DNA from: Bacteroidia bacterium
GTDB taxonomy: Bacteria > Bacteroidota > Bacteroidia > Chitinophagales > UBA2359
Reading direction: 5' to 3'
Assembly (NCBI GenBank): GCA_030427245.1
Contig: JAUHXA010000011.1
Span: 78,515-142,514, forward strand
Length of the DNA: 64,000 nucleotides
Part shown: piece after piece, positions 9,318-18,100 of the stretch
Layout of the letters: each line of letters begins with the position of its first letter
Position numbering within the stretch: position 1 is the stretch's first letter
Position numbers and translations under genes: made by a program
The notes under the pieces: generated by a model
Told to the model about the DNA's origin: nothing
Databases searched by the model: none
What the model saw: the letters and a program-made list of their open reading frames with translations, nothing else

Positions 9318-10664
9318 TTATTTTTTGTTCAATAAACCTCTGCTTCTAAGTTTATCTATCAATCGCCTTGCTTTGCCTATGTCTATGAATTTATTGATGT
9401 TGTTTTCTTTGTTGTATCTATTTCGGATTTCAGCAATTCGAATAGCTTCATCTGCAGCCCTTTTAGAGAGTTTGAATTCTTCGGTTTTGTAGTACAGAAG
9501 GGCTAATGTCAAATTATTATAATATTGAGGATCTATGCTAATGGATTCCTTTGTCCATTTGATGGCATTTTTCATAGCCGATTTGTTCTTGGCTTTCACA
9601 TAATGAGCATAGTTGTGTGCCACCAAATTGAGTTGATAAGGATCTGAAATATTGTATCCTTCTAAGTATTCGGATGTGATTTTGATGTACTCCTTCCATG
9701 ATCTTGTGCCTTCGTAATACTGTGATTCTATCAAAAAAATAAACTCCTTCATATTGGGCAGATTACAAACTTCGAGTACCTTTTTTGCTTTTTTGAACAA
9801 TGCCATATCTCGTTCTTTTATAGCAGTTTGAATGCTATTGTAAATAGCACTTTTGAGCCTGTCATTGATTTTTCCTCCCAATATGGTTTTGAAGTATCCT
9901 GCATCTCTTATGAAGTAGTCTATGGCCGAATTTTCGAGATTGTCTGCAAAATCGTATAGAAACTTTCGATTTTTGCCGTTTTTCATATCAGTATCTTGCT
10001 GAGTCCTGATGTATTCGTTTACAATCGAATTGTAGGGTTCTTCGAGAGCTTTTAGTGTGTAAGCATAATTATATAAGAATTCGGGATCTCTATAATTCAT
10101 ATTGTATTTATCGTGCATATTTTCTAAGTTCACACGATTTTCAGAAGTACGCAACGGTAAGTGAACAGCATTACTACCAGCTTCGATGAGTTGATTTGCA
10201 TCTACAATTTCATCTTCTTTTCCGAGAATTTTTCCTTTGGAATTGAAAAAAATAACCATTGGTCGTGAACCTAAGTCGTGCATTCTTGCAAAATTGACAT
10301 TCTCCACATCATCTACATCCATTATGTAGCTGATAAAGTTTTGATTGTAAAAGTCCCCTACTTTCTTATCTGTATATAAGTTCGTAGCGAGATGATCACA
10401 TGCACTACAACTCTTTGAAGTTGTATGCACAAATAAGGATTTTTGACTGGTCTCTGCTAGTTGAAGCACATCTGTCAGTGTACCTTTTTTAAAATCTAAA
10501 AAATACTCGGGATAAGGGGTTTCGTCACTTGCTTCGGGATAGGGAGTTTCTTTTTTAATTTTTTTCTTGTCGTCATCTCCTGCAATCAGTGAGGTACTTG
10601 AGAAGTAACAACATAAAAATAGTACACAAAAAACAAAACGTGATAAGTTGCTTAATCTACTCAT
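9318..10664 (-). CDS. Secreted thioredoxin-fold protein with helical-repeat C-terminus (paralogue 1, CSAC)
   Basis: 448 residues with a signal peptide (hydrophobic to about residue 29). A short acidic/basic linker holding a duplicated ETPYPE motif follows, then a thioredoxin-like domain (about 55-170). The redox motif is C86-S-A-C89, and the cis-proline is in SRPMVIFF. Residues 180-448 are helical and TPR-like, with SIDPQYYNNLTLALLYYKTEEF near the end. It is the last of three tandem paralogues on the minus strand and the only one with a charged linker. It is probably a periplasmic or envelope thiol-disulfide protein whose partner is bound by the helical part (inference). No known gene name. 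The gap to the next paralogue is 120 bp. Confidence 0.8.
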   Translation of the reverse strand: MSRLSNLSRFVFCVLFLCCYFSSTSLIAGDDDKKKIKKETPYPEASDETPYPEYFLDFKKGTLTDVLQLAETSQKSLFVHTTSKSCSACDHLATNLYTDKKVGDFYNQNFISYIMDVDDVENVNFARMHDLGSRPMVIFFNSKGKILGKEDEIVDANQLIEAGSNAVHLPLRTSENRVNLENMHDKYNMNYRDPEFLYNYAYTLKALEEPYNSIVNEYIRTQQDTDMKNGKNRKFLYDFADNLENSAIDYFIRDAGYFKTILGGKINDRLKSAIYNSIQTAIKERDMALFKKAKKVLEVCNLPNMKEFIFLIESQYYEGTRSWKEYIKITSEYLEGYNISDPYQLNLVAHNYAHYVKAKNKSAMKNAIKWTKESISIDPQYYNNLTLALLYYKTEEFKLSKRAADEAIRIAEIRNRYNKENNINKFIDIGKARRLIDKLRSRGLLNKK

Positions 10665-10784
10665 GGTGCTGGTTTTTAAAATTTTACAGAAAGTAAATAA
10701 AATAAGGATATAAAAGGTTAAATATTGAAAGAGTAATTTGTGTTGTGTGTTACAAATTTTTAAAAAAAAATCATTACAATTATG

Positions 10785-11789
10785 TCATTGTTTTGCATTT
10801 TTTTCCATCAAATAAATTATATCACTATCGTTTATTCCTCTCATATGTGCTATTTCCCTTGTTTTTTTTGCTATTTTATTTGCTTTTTGTAAAAATCCTG
10901 TTTTATATAAAAGTGCGGCATAGGTATAGTTGTTGTAATACTCGCTTTCTATTTTTAAGGACTGTTCTATCCATTGAAGTGCTTTTTTTAACTGTTGAGT
11001 ATTTTCAATGTGCTGATAATATGTCCATGCGATTTCGTTCAATTCTACGGGGTCTGTATTTTCTGTTTTACTTAAATAAGCAGAAGTTACCTCAAAATAG
11101 ACTTGCCAATCCTCTATTAATTGATAAAAAAGCGTTTGCATATTGAAGGTAAATCGGTCTCTATTAGGTAAGTTTGCTTTTGAAGTGTTGGTAAGTAGGT
11201 TTTGAAAAGAAACTTTGTCTTTATTTTTAGCAGATTGAAGTACTGCTTCATATACTTGCTTTTGAATCATCCAATTCACTTCAGTTCCTCCAAGTTGTAT
11301 TTTGTGGGTAGCAACATCTGACATTATCTTATTCAAAGGGATTAACTTTACATCTTCATCTGGAGTCCATTTATTTTGAAGTGTTTTATTGCCAAGTTCT
11401 AAAAGGGGTTGGAGTTCCTGTTTGCCGATTACTTTTTGAAGCAGTATTCCTTCGGGGCTGAGGAATAATAAAGCAGGTAATTCTTTGATTTTGTATATGT
11501 GAACCAGATAATCATTTTTACTGGCTTCGATATCCATTTTGTAGCTCACAAAATGTTCATTAAAAAAATCACCTACAACAACTTGGCTAAATGTTTCTTT
11601 TTCCATTGCTTTGCAGGGAAGGCAATAGTCGGCATACGCATCAATAAAGATGTGTTTATTTTGTGTTTGAGCAGTTTTCAAAATATTTGCCCAGCTTTCA
11701 TCTTGAAAGTCTATTCCTTTTGAATAAGAAAATACCGTAGTTGTGCAAAAAATATATCCGATTAGAATACAAGTCAAATGCTTTATCAT
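10785..11789 (-). CDS. Secreted thioredoxin-fold protein with helical-repeat C-terminus (paralogue 2, CLPC)
   Basis: 334 residues with a signal peptide. The thioredoxin-7-like domain has FIDAYADYCLPCKAMEKETF, with Cys56 and Cys59 as the CXXC pair and a cis-proline in KELPALLFL. The remainder is TPR-like (ALQWIEQSLKIESEYYNNYTYAALLYKTG near the C-terminus) and matches the equivalent part of paralogues 1 and 3. It lies 13 bp after paralogue 3, so those two are almost certainly one operon. The motif resembles DsbD-gamma or Thioredoxin_7 proteins that act as periplasmic reductases; the substrate is unknown. Confidence 0.82.
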   Translation of the reverse strand: MIKHLTCILIGYIFCTTTVFSYSKGIDFQDESWANILKTAQTQNKHIFIDAYADYCLPCKAMEKETFSQVVVGDFFNEHFVSYKMDIEASKNDYLVHIYKIKELPALLFLSPEGILLQKVIGKQELQPLLELGNKTLQNKWTPDEDVKLIPLNKIMSDVATHKIQLGGTEVNWMIQKQVYEAVLQSAKNKDKVSFQNLLTNTSKANLPNRDRFTFNMQTLFYQLIEDWQVYFEVTSAYLSKTENTDPVELNEIAWTYYQHIENTQQLKKALQWIEQSLKIESEYYNNYTYAALLYKTGFLQKANKIAKKTREIAHMRGINDSDIIYLMEKNAKQ

Positions 11790-11802
11790 GATAGAAATTT
11801 TC

Positions 11803-13089
11803 TTAGTTCAAATCTGTGGGAGGGGTCTGATTGCCTCTGATGGCTTGTGACAACTTAATGGTAGTCGTATAATCACCGCCATATCTTCGGGCAATTACCA
11901 TTGCAGTTTCTGCTTCCTTCAATGCTTTTGATTTCTTGCCTATTTTATAAAGCAATGAGGCGTAGGTTTCTCTATACTTGAAGACTTGGGGACTCATTTT
12001 CATTGCCTTCTCTGACCATGTGAGCGCTTCCTGAAGTTTGTTTTTATCATCAATATTTACAACATATCTCCACGCCAAATCATTGAGTATGGCCGCTTCG
12101 AGATAAGGATTTTGGCGAGTATATTCTTCGATAAGGTTTGTGAAATCCGTCCATTTTTGAGCATTTTCATAATAAACTGTCAACATCAAAAATTCAAAGT
12201 CTCTTTGATTGGTCAATGCTGATTTATCTATCGTATGTTTGATAGACTCAAATGCTTCAAAACTTTGGTAACGTGCGGCAAGTATGACTGCCGAACGAAT
12301 ACTTCTTTTGATGCGATTATCTACTTTTTCTTTCCCAAAAAGGTCAACATATCTTTGTTTGTGCGCCAACAGGATTTCAAATGGTTGGCTGTATATATCA
12401 TCTGAAAAATCAAATATAAAATTGAGGTGCTTGTGTTTGGTTAGATTTTCAACACCTATTCGCTCAATGTATTCATGAACAATGGGGTGAAAAGAGTCAT
12501 TGAATTTTTTGAGATCATAAGCGAGGGTATAAAGAAAATCAGTGTGTCGAACACCGTTTTCGTATTGCATCTTTTTTTCTATAAAATCGGTATAAATAGG
12601 GGAGATGACTCCTGCCACAGGTCTGTGCCGATTCGACTTCAAAGCATACTTTCCCATCCTAATAAATTCAGCAATACTTTTAAAGCCACTATCTTGTGTA
12701 ATCATTTTCTTTTTATAGTCAAAAAATAGCAGGCCTGGAAAATCATGAAGTTGGTAGGTTTGTCTAAAAAAAGTTCCTTTCGAGCTATGAAGGTTAATCT
12801 TGAGGTTGATGAAGTTTGTTTGGTAAAAATTTTTCACCTCCGAATCAGAAAACACTTCCTTCTCCATTTGATTACACTCTCGCTCATAATTCACGTAAAC
12901 ATATACAAATAGAGGCTTTTGCCTTGCTTCTGCCATTTCGCAGGCTTGTTCCCAAGTTCCTACAAAAAAATCTAAAGAAGAACCTTGTATATTAGGTGTA
13001 TTCGCAAATATTTGTATGGATTGCATACTATGGCTCAATGTAAAAAAAGCAATCGCCACAAATACATTTATAATGTTGGGCTTGTTCAT
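11803..13089 (-). CDS. Secreted thioredoxin-fold protein with helical-repeat C-terminus (paralogue 3, degenerate ExxC)
   Basis: 428 residues with a signal peptide (hydrophobic to about residue 30). The thioredoxin-like domain aligns with paralogue 2 at the active site: CKAMEKETF there, CNQMEKEVF here. The first cysteine is replaced by glutamate (E69-R-E-C72), so a classical dithiol is impossible. The cis-proline in HDFPGLLFF is kept. The helical C-terminal half ends with an ALTWSEKAMKMSPQVFKYRETYA repeat. It is the first gene of the three-paralogue cassette. It may act through a single thiol, or purely by binding. Confidence 0.8.
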   Translation of the reverse strand: MNKPNIINVFVAIAFFTLSHSMQSIQIFANTPNIQGSSLDFFVGTWEQACEMAEARQKPLFVYVYVNYERECNQMEKEVFSDSEVKNFYQTNFINLKINLHSSKGTFFRQTYQLHDFPGLLFFDYKKKMITQDSGFKSIAEFIRMGKYALKSNRHRPVAGVISPIYTDFIEKKMQYENGVRHTDFLYTLAYDLKKFNDSFHPIVHEYIERIGVENLTKHKHLNFIFDFSDDIYSQPFEILLAHKQRYVDLFGKEKVDNRIKRSIRSAVILAARYQSFEAFESIKHTIDKSALTNQRDFEFLMLTVYYENAQKWTDFTNLIEEYTRQNPYLEAAILNDLAWRYVVNIDDKNKLQEALTWSEKAMKMSPQVFKYRETYASLLYKIGKKSKALKEAETAMVIARRYGGDYTTTIKLSQAIRGNQTPPTDLN

Positions 13090-13305
13090 CAGGTGTATAA
13101 TTTATGTACTTCTGCAAATAAATATTGCTAAAACTAAAAGAATTGAGGTAAGTATAGAGTTAGGACTTAAAAAAAATGAACTGTCACATAATTAGTAAAA
13201 GAAGAATGTTTTGAGGCTTATTTAAATAATAAAAATTGAACGTTTTCACTAAAGTTACACTTTTTTCTACAATTTCCCAAAAAAAAAATTCCGTACTACA
13301 AACAG

Positions 13306-13341
13306 GTTACAAAGTTAAATGTTCATATTTAACTTTGTAAC
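13306..13341. repeat. Perfect 15-bp hairpin downstream of the aminotransferase gene
   Basis: GTTACAAAGTTAAAT (13306-13320) and its exact reverse complement (13327-13341) flank a 6-nt loop. The hairpin lies between the aminotransferase stop (13379) and the start of paralogue 3 (13089). On the minus strand a T-run follows only after about 20 nt, so it may be a weak terminator for the aminotransferase or an operator for the cassette. Confidence 0.5.
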
Positions 13342-13378
13342 GCATTAATTTACTGTCAAACAATCGAAAAGAATTTGG

Positions 13379-14290
13379 CTATAACAAAACCACTCCTTTT
13401 TCCTTTACCCACTCTTCAAACCGCCCCTGAATGAATTGCGTCAAAGGTCTTTCTGAAAATTGACGAATCGAACGCCCATCAATCTTCATTACAGGACTTA
13501 ATTCTCCCATCGTACCAGTTGTAAATACTTCATCTGCTGTATAGAACTCGCTCATACTTAGGTTCTTTTCTACAATCGGCAAACCCAATTCTCTACATAT
13601 CTCCATCACCACCCCTCTCGTAATTCCAGGCAAACAAGCATCAGCGTGAGGCGTAAAAACCTTCCCATTTTTGACCATGAAAATATTGGTTGCATTTGTC
13701 TCTGAAACAAATCCATACAAATCCAACATAATCGCATCGTGAACGCCCGCTACATTCGCTTCGATTTTTGCTAAAATGTTATTGATAAGATTGTTGTGAT
13801 GAATTTTAGAATCAATACAGGAAGGAGGATTTCGGCGAACAGAAGAGGTAATCAATTCCACACCATCTGTAGGATAAACAGGCTGCTTCCATTCTGCCAA
13901 CACAATCAAACAAGAACCCGATTGATTCATCTGTGGATTCATGCTTGAAGTGATTTTTTCACCTCTTGTCAAAGTCAAACGAATATGCACACCATCATAC
14001 ATATCATTAGCTTGCAAAGTCATTTTCAAAGCATTCGTCACAAACTCTTTGGAAGGAATATCCTCAAAAGCCATTGCCTTTGCCGAATCCTGCAAGCGAT
14101 TCAAATGTCTATCCAAACAAAAAATCCGCCCATTGTACAACCTCAATCCTTCCCAAACCGCATCCCCTCCTTGTACCGAACTGTCAAAAACAGAAACTTT
14201 TGCCTCTTTACGATGTACAATCTTATCCTTTACAAATACTCGAATATCCTGATTGCGAGCATCTATTTCAAATTGTCCGTGTAATCCCAT
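13379..14290 (-). CDS. Aminotransferase class IV (branched-chain or D-amino-acid aminotransferase-like)
   Basis: PLP-dependent fold-type IV aminotransferase of 303 residues. Visible features are SVFDSSVQGGDAVWEGLRLY (33-52) at the substrate pocket, the presumed Schiff-base lysine K162 in CIDSKIHHNNLINNILAKIEA, ETNATNIF, and the phosphate-binding region around TTGTMGELSP. It resembles IlvE, but the group with VQGGDxVWEGLR is also called branched-chain-aminotransferase-like, and the true amino donor is not known. It follows a sulfotransferase-like gene by 52 bp on the same strand, which suggests a joint function. Confidence 0.88.
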   Translation of the reverse strand: MGLHGQFEIDARNQDIRVFVKDKIVHRKEAKVSVFDSSVQGGDAVWEGLRLYNGRIFCLDRHLNRLQDSAKAMAFEDIPSKEFVTNALKMTLQANDMYDGVHIRLTLTRGEKITSSMNPQMNQSGSCLIVLAEWKQPVYPTDGVELITSSVRRNPPSCIDSKIHHNNLINNILAKIEANVAGVHDAIMLDLYGFVSETNATNIFMVKNGKVFTPHADACLPGITRGVVMEICRELGLPIVEKNLSMSEFYTADEVFTTGTMGELSPVMKIDGRSIRQFSERPLTQFIQGRFEEWVKEKGVVLL

Positions 14291-14342
14291 TGATATATTA
14301 AATTTAAAATTATAGTTCCCGCTTCTTAACTCTCACTTCTGC

Positions 14343-15098
14343 TCAAGCTTTCAATGCAAAATTATACAGAAAATCATAATAAGGCTTACATTCTTCCCAC
14401 AAACCTCTATGTTCAGAAAGCAAAGATTCTGTAGAGGGCTTATAAGGCTGAAAACCTATAGATTGATGCACATTTTTGTACCAATATTTTGCCCAAACAC
14501 CATCTTCGGGAATCGATCCTTTTTCCCACTGCATCATACTTTCCTCAAAAGGAATCTGTAAGCGTTCACACACTTGCTTCAAAATTTTATTTGGATTCTT
14601 CAAGACTTCTCTGCCGTCCAGCACAATCGGCTTTTTTCCTTGTTTCGCTAAATATTGATACAAATCGTACTGCTGTTTAATACCCACTTCTTCAAAAGTA
14701 GGAGTTGTTACCTTTGCAAAAGAAATGATAACTGCCTTCGGATCTCGAATCAAAAATATATTCTCCCCTCTCAATAACCATCCTTCCGACAAACCCACCA
14801 AATGTTTTGCCATCTGCTTCAAAAAAACAACAGGCTTTTGGTATTCCTGATTGAAAATTCCTTTCATCACCACCTCACCATCCGTCTCCATTTCCTCCAA
14901 TATTTCGGTATTGCCAGGATGTTTGATGCCAGTATATTGAAGGTAATAAGCATACAAAGGTTCGTCCACTACCTGAGTATCGCTTCTCTGAGCAAAAGAA
15001 TACATTAACGCTGTCGAGATATTTCGAGGTCCCGACCAGAGGGAGATTATTTTTGTATTCAAATCAGTATTAATTTTTATTTTTTTTGAAAAAATCAA
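14343..15098 (-). CDS. Sulfotransferase-like P-loop protein
   Basis: 251 residues. The N-terminus has a PAPS-type P-loop, IISLWSGPRNISTALMYSF (18-36). A second sulfotransferase element follows, IFLIRDPKAVIISFAKV, which is the usual 3'-phosphate-binding Arg/Ser region. The open frame has no ATG near its start: candidates are TTG at 15098 and TTG eleven codons further in, just before the P-loop. It begins 31 bp after the adhesin stop and precedes the aminotransferase, so it could be translated from the adhesin message. The acceptor is unknown. Cytoplasmic by lack of a signal. Confidence 0.75.
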   Translation of the reverse strand: MIFSKKIKINTDLNTKIISLWSGPRNISTALMYSFAQRSDTQVVDEPLYAYYLQYTGIKHPGNTEILEEMETDGEVVMKGIFNQEYQKPVVFLKQMAKHLVGLSEGWLLRGENIFLIRDPKAVIISFAKVTTPTFEEVGIKQQYDLYQYLAKQGKKPIVLDGREVLKNPNKILKQVCERLQIPFEESMMQWEKGSIPEDGVWAKYWYKNVHQSIGFQPYKPSTESLLSEHRGLWEECKPYYDFLYNFALKA

Positions 15099-15129
15099 AA
15101 ATATAAATCTTACTTCTCTTCTCTACCAA

Positions 15130-18100
15130 TCACCTCACCAAGGTCACATTCCCCTGCTTCCAAAACCGTTGACGCTCACCATTCACCACTTTCCACGCCT
15201 CTGCATAAAAAGCAAACACACCAATTGGTTCATTTTGATTTTTGAAAACGCCATCCCAAGTACCATTGATGTCCGTTGTTTCAAACACTTTCTGTCCCCA
15301 ACGGTTGAAAATCGCACAATAAAACTCGTCGGGTCGTTCAGTTGCCCACACCCTAAATTCATCATTTACCCCATCGCCATTCGGAGAAAAGGCGTTGATA
15401 ACTGTAATGCCAAACGTTTCAATATCACACACTTCAAAATCTACCCGAACCACATCCGAAGCCACACATCGCTCCAAATCTCCTCTCACCTCCAAACTAT
15501 ATTCGCCAGCTTCCACTACTTCAAAATCAAGTCCATTGCTGCCATCTTGCCATTCAAAAGTCGCTCCATCCGTCACCTGCGGCTGCAAAGTCAGGACTTC
15601 CCCTTCACACAAAACCAAATCTGCCCCCAAATCTACCGTAGGCACAGCTTCAAAATCCACTCGAATTTCACCCGACAAAACACAAGTTCCTGCCGTCGCT
15701 TCCACATTGTACACACCACTTTCAAAAATCTCCAAGCTTGCATTGACCGAACCATCTTGCCACAAATAAGAATCTGCAGAAGGAGCTACCAGCACCAAAC
15801 TTTCGCCTACACACAAAGTCGTATCTGCGCCCAAATCTATCGTTGGAGCAGCATCAAAAACGACCTCAGCTTGAGCCGTTGAAGTACAACCATTATCCGT
15901 CACTGTTACTATATAAACTCCACTTTCGCCCACTTCAATATTTGCATCCTCAGAACCATTGCTCCATTGATAAATCGCTGTTCCCGAATCTTCTGCAAAA
16001 GGAATCAACACACTCGTTTGTCCTTCACAAAGCACCACATCTTCCAATGCCAAAACAGGAGCTTCATTGAAAATTACATTTAGCTCTTCGCTTACCATAC
16101 AGTCGCCAATGCTCACCGACACCGAATAAGTGCCTGATTCAGAAATGGTGTATTCTTGCCCCAAAGTTCCGTCTTGCCACTCAAAAGTCGCATCGGGAAA
16201 CTCACCACTCAGATTGAAAGCCAAAATTACTCCTTCACACAAAGTCTGGTCTTCGCCCAAATCAATAGAAGGTAATTCAATGCGTTCCACTTGAATAAAA
16301 TCCGTTGCCGTACAACCGTTTACATCAATTACCACCGAATACACCCCGCCCTGACTCACTTCAAAAGTTGGGTCAGTCGAACCGTCTTGCCATTCGTAAG
16401 TCGCACCTGCTGTTGTAGCATCTAAAATCGTTGTTTCACCTTCGCAGATTGTTTGGTTCTCGCCCAAATTCACTGTCGGCAAAGGATTGTAAGCTACTTC
16501 AATGCTGCCCTGCAAAGTGCAAGCTCCCACGCTCACAACTACCGAATAAGAACCTGCTTCTGTCACGTCAAAAGTTGGATTGGTCGAGCCGTCTTGCCAT
16601 TCATACGTTGCTCCATCCGTTGTCGCATTTAGCGTTAAGGTTTCGCCTTCACATAAAATCGCATCTGCGCCCAAATCAATCACACCCAATTCATCAAAAT
16701 TCACATTTATTTCGTCCGAACTGCTACAATCATTCACTGTCACCGTCACAGCGTAAGTACCCGCAGTCGTCACGTCAAAAGTCGAATTTGCAGAACCATC
16801 TTGCCATTCATATATTGCAGCAGCATCCGCCACCGTTGCATCCAATTGCAGTTCTTCCCCATCACAAAGCGTCAAGTCATTGCCCAAGTCAACTTCGGGT
16901 AATTTATTGAAGGTAAGCGTTATTTCATCTATCAAACCACAACCATTCGCCGTAACCGTCACCGAATAAACACCCGAAACAACCGCCTCCAAAGTTGCGG
17001 CATTGCTACCATCTTGCCATTCGTAAGTTGCACCTGTCACATTTGTAGGCGTTGCGTCCAATGTAAAACTTTCGCCTTCGCAAAAGGTCAAATCTCCGCC
17101 CAAATCAAAGTCGGGTAATGGATTTACCAACACCTCGACTTCATCCGTCGTACTACAATCATTGACGGTGACTGTCACCGAATACGTTCCACTCGTTTGT
17201 ACTTCCAGCGTTGGATTCACCGAATTCGTACTCCACAAATAGGTAGCAGGGTCAGTAGTATTGAAAGGCATTGCAGAAAAACCCGCTATTTCACCTTCAC
17301 ACATCACTTGGTCTAAGCCCAAATCTATCTCTGGAATTTCATTGAAGGAAACCGTTATTTCATCCGTCACCATGCACTGATTGATGCTTGCGGTAAGCGT
17401 GTAAGTTCCAGCTTCTGTCACTTCAAAATATTGTCCACTACTGTTGTCTTGCCAGCCAAAAATCACTTCCGCAGGAAAAATTCCGTCCACGCCAATCTGC
17501 AATGTTTCCCCTTCACAAGCCGTGATGTCTTCCCCCAATTCTATGGGCGGCAAAATGATTTGTGCCACACCTATGTCATCCATCGCCGTACAGCCATTGA
17601 CAGTGATTTCGACTGCGTAATCGCCCGCTTCTGTGACTTCAAAAGTTGGATTCGTCGAACCGTCTTGCCACAAATAAGTTGCATTTGGAGTCGTAGCGTT
17701 CAGTGTTATCGTTTCGTTTTCACAAATTGTTTGGTCAGCGCCCAAGTCAATGCCAGGCAAAGGATTGAAGTCTATCTCAATGCTGCCCTCCAATATACAT
17801 CCATCTAAATCAACGGTTACTGAATAAGTTCCCGCTTCTGTCACTTCAAAAGTTGGACTCGTCGAACCATCTTGCCACTCGTAAGTTGCGCCTGCTACGG
17901 TAGCATCCAATAGGAGTGTTTCGCCTTCGCAAAGTGTCTGGTCATTGCCCAAATTGATAGTTGGATTTTCGTTAAAGCTCACCGTTACCTCATCCGAACT
18001 ACTGCAATTTCCACTCGTAACTGTTACCGAATACGTACCTTCCGAACTCACTTCAATACTTGAACCTGTGCTGTTGTCATTCCAAAGGAAAGTTGCATCT

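Noticed and set aside
15169..15882. Plus-strand 237-codon frame opposite the adhesin
   Set aside because: It is antisense to repeated Ig-like modules whose codon bias leaves long open frames; it has no homology or start context.
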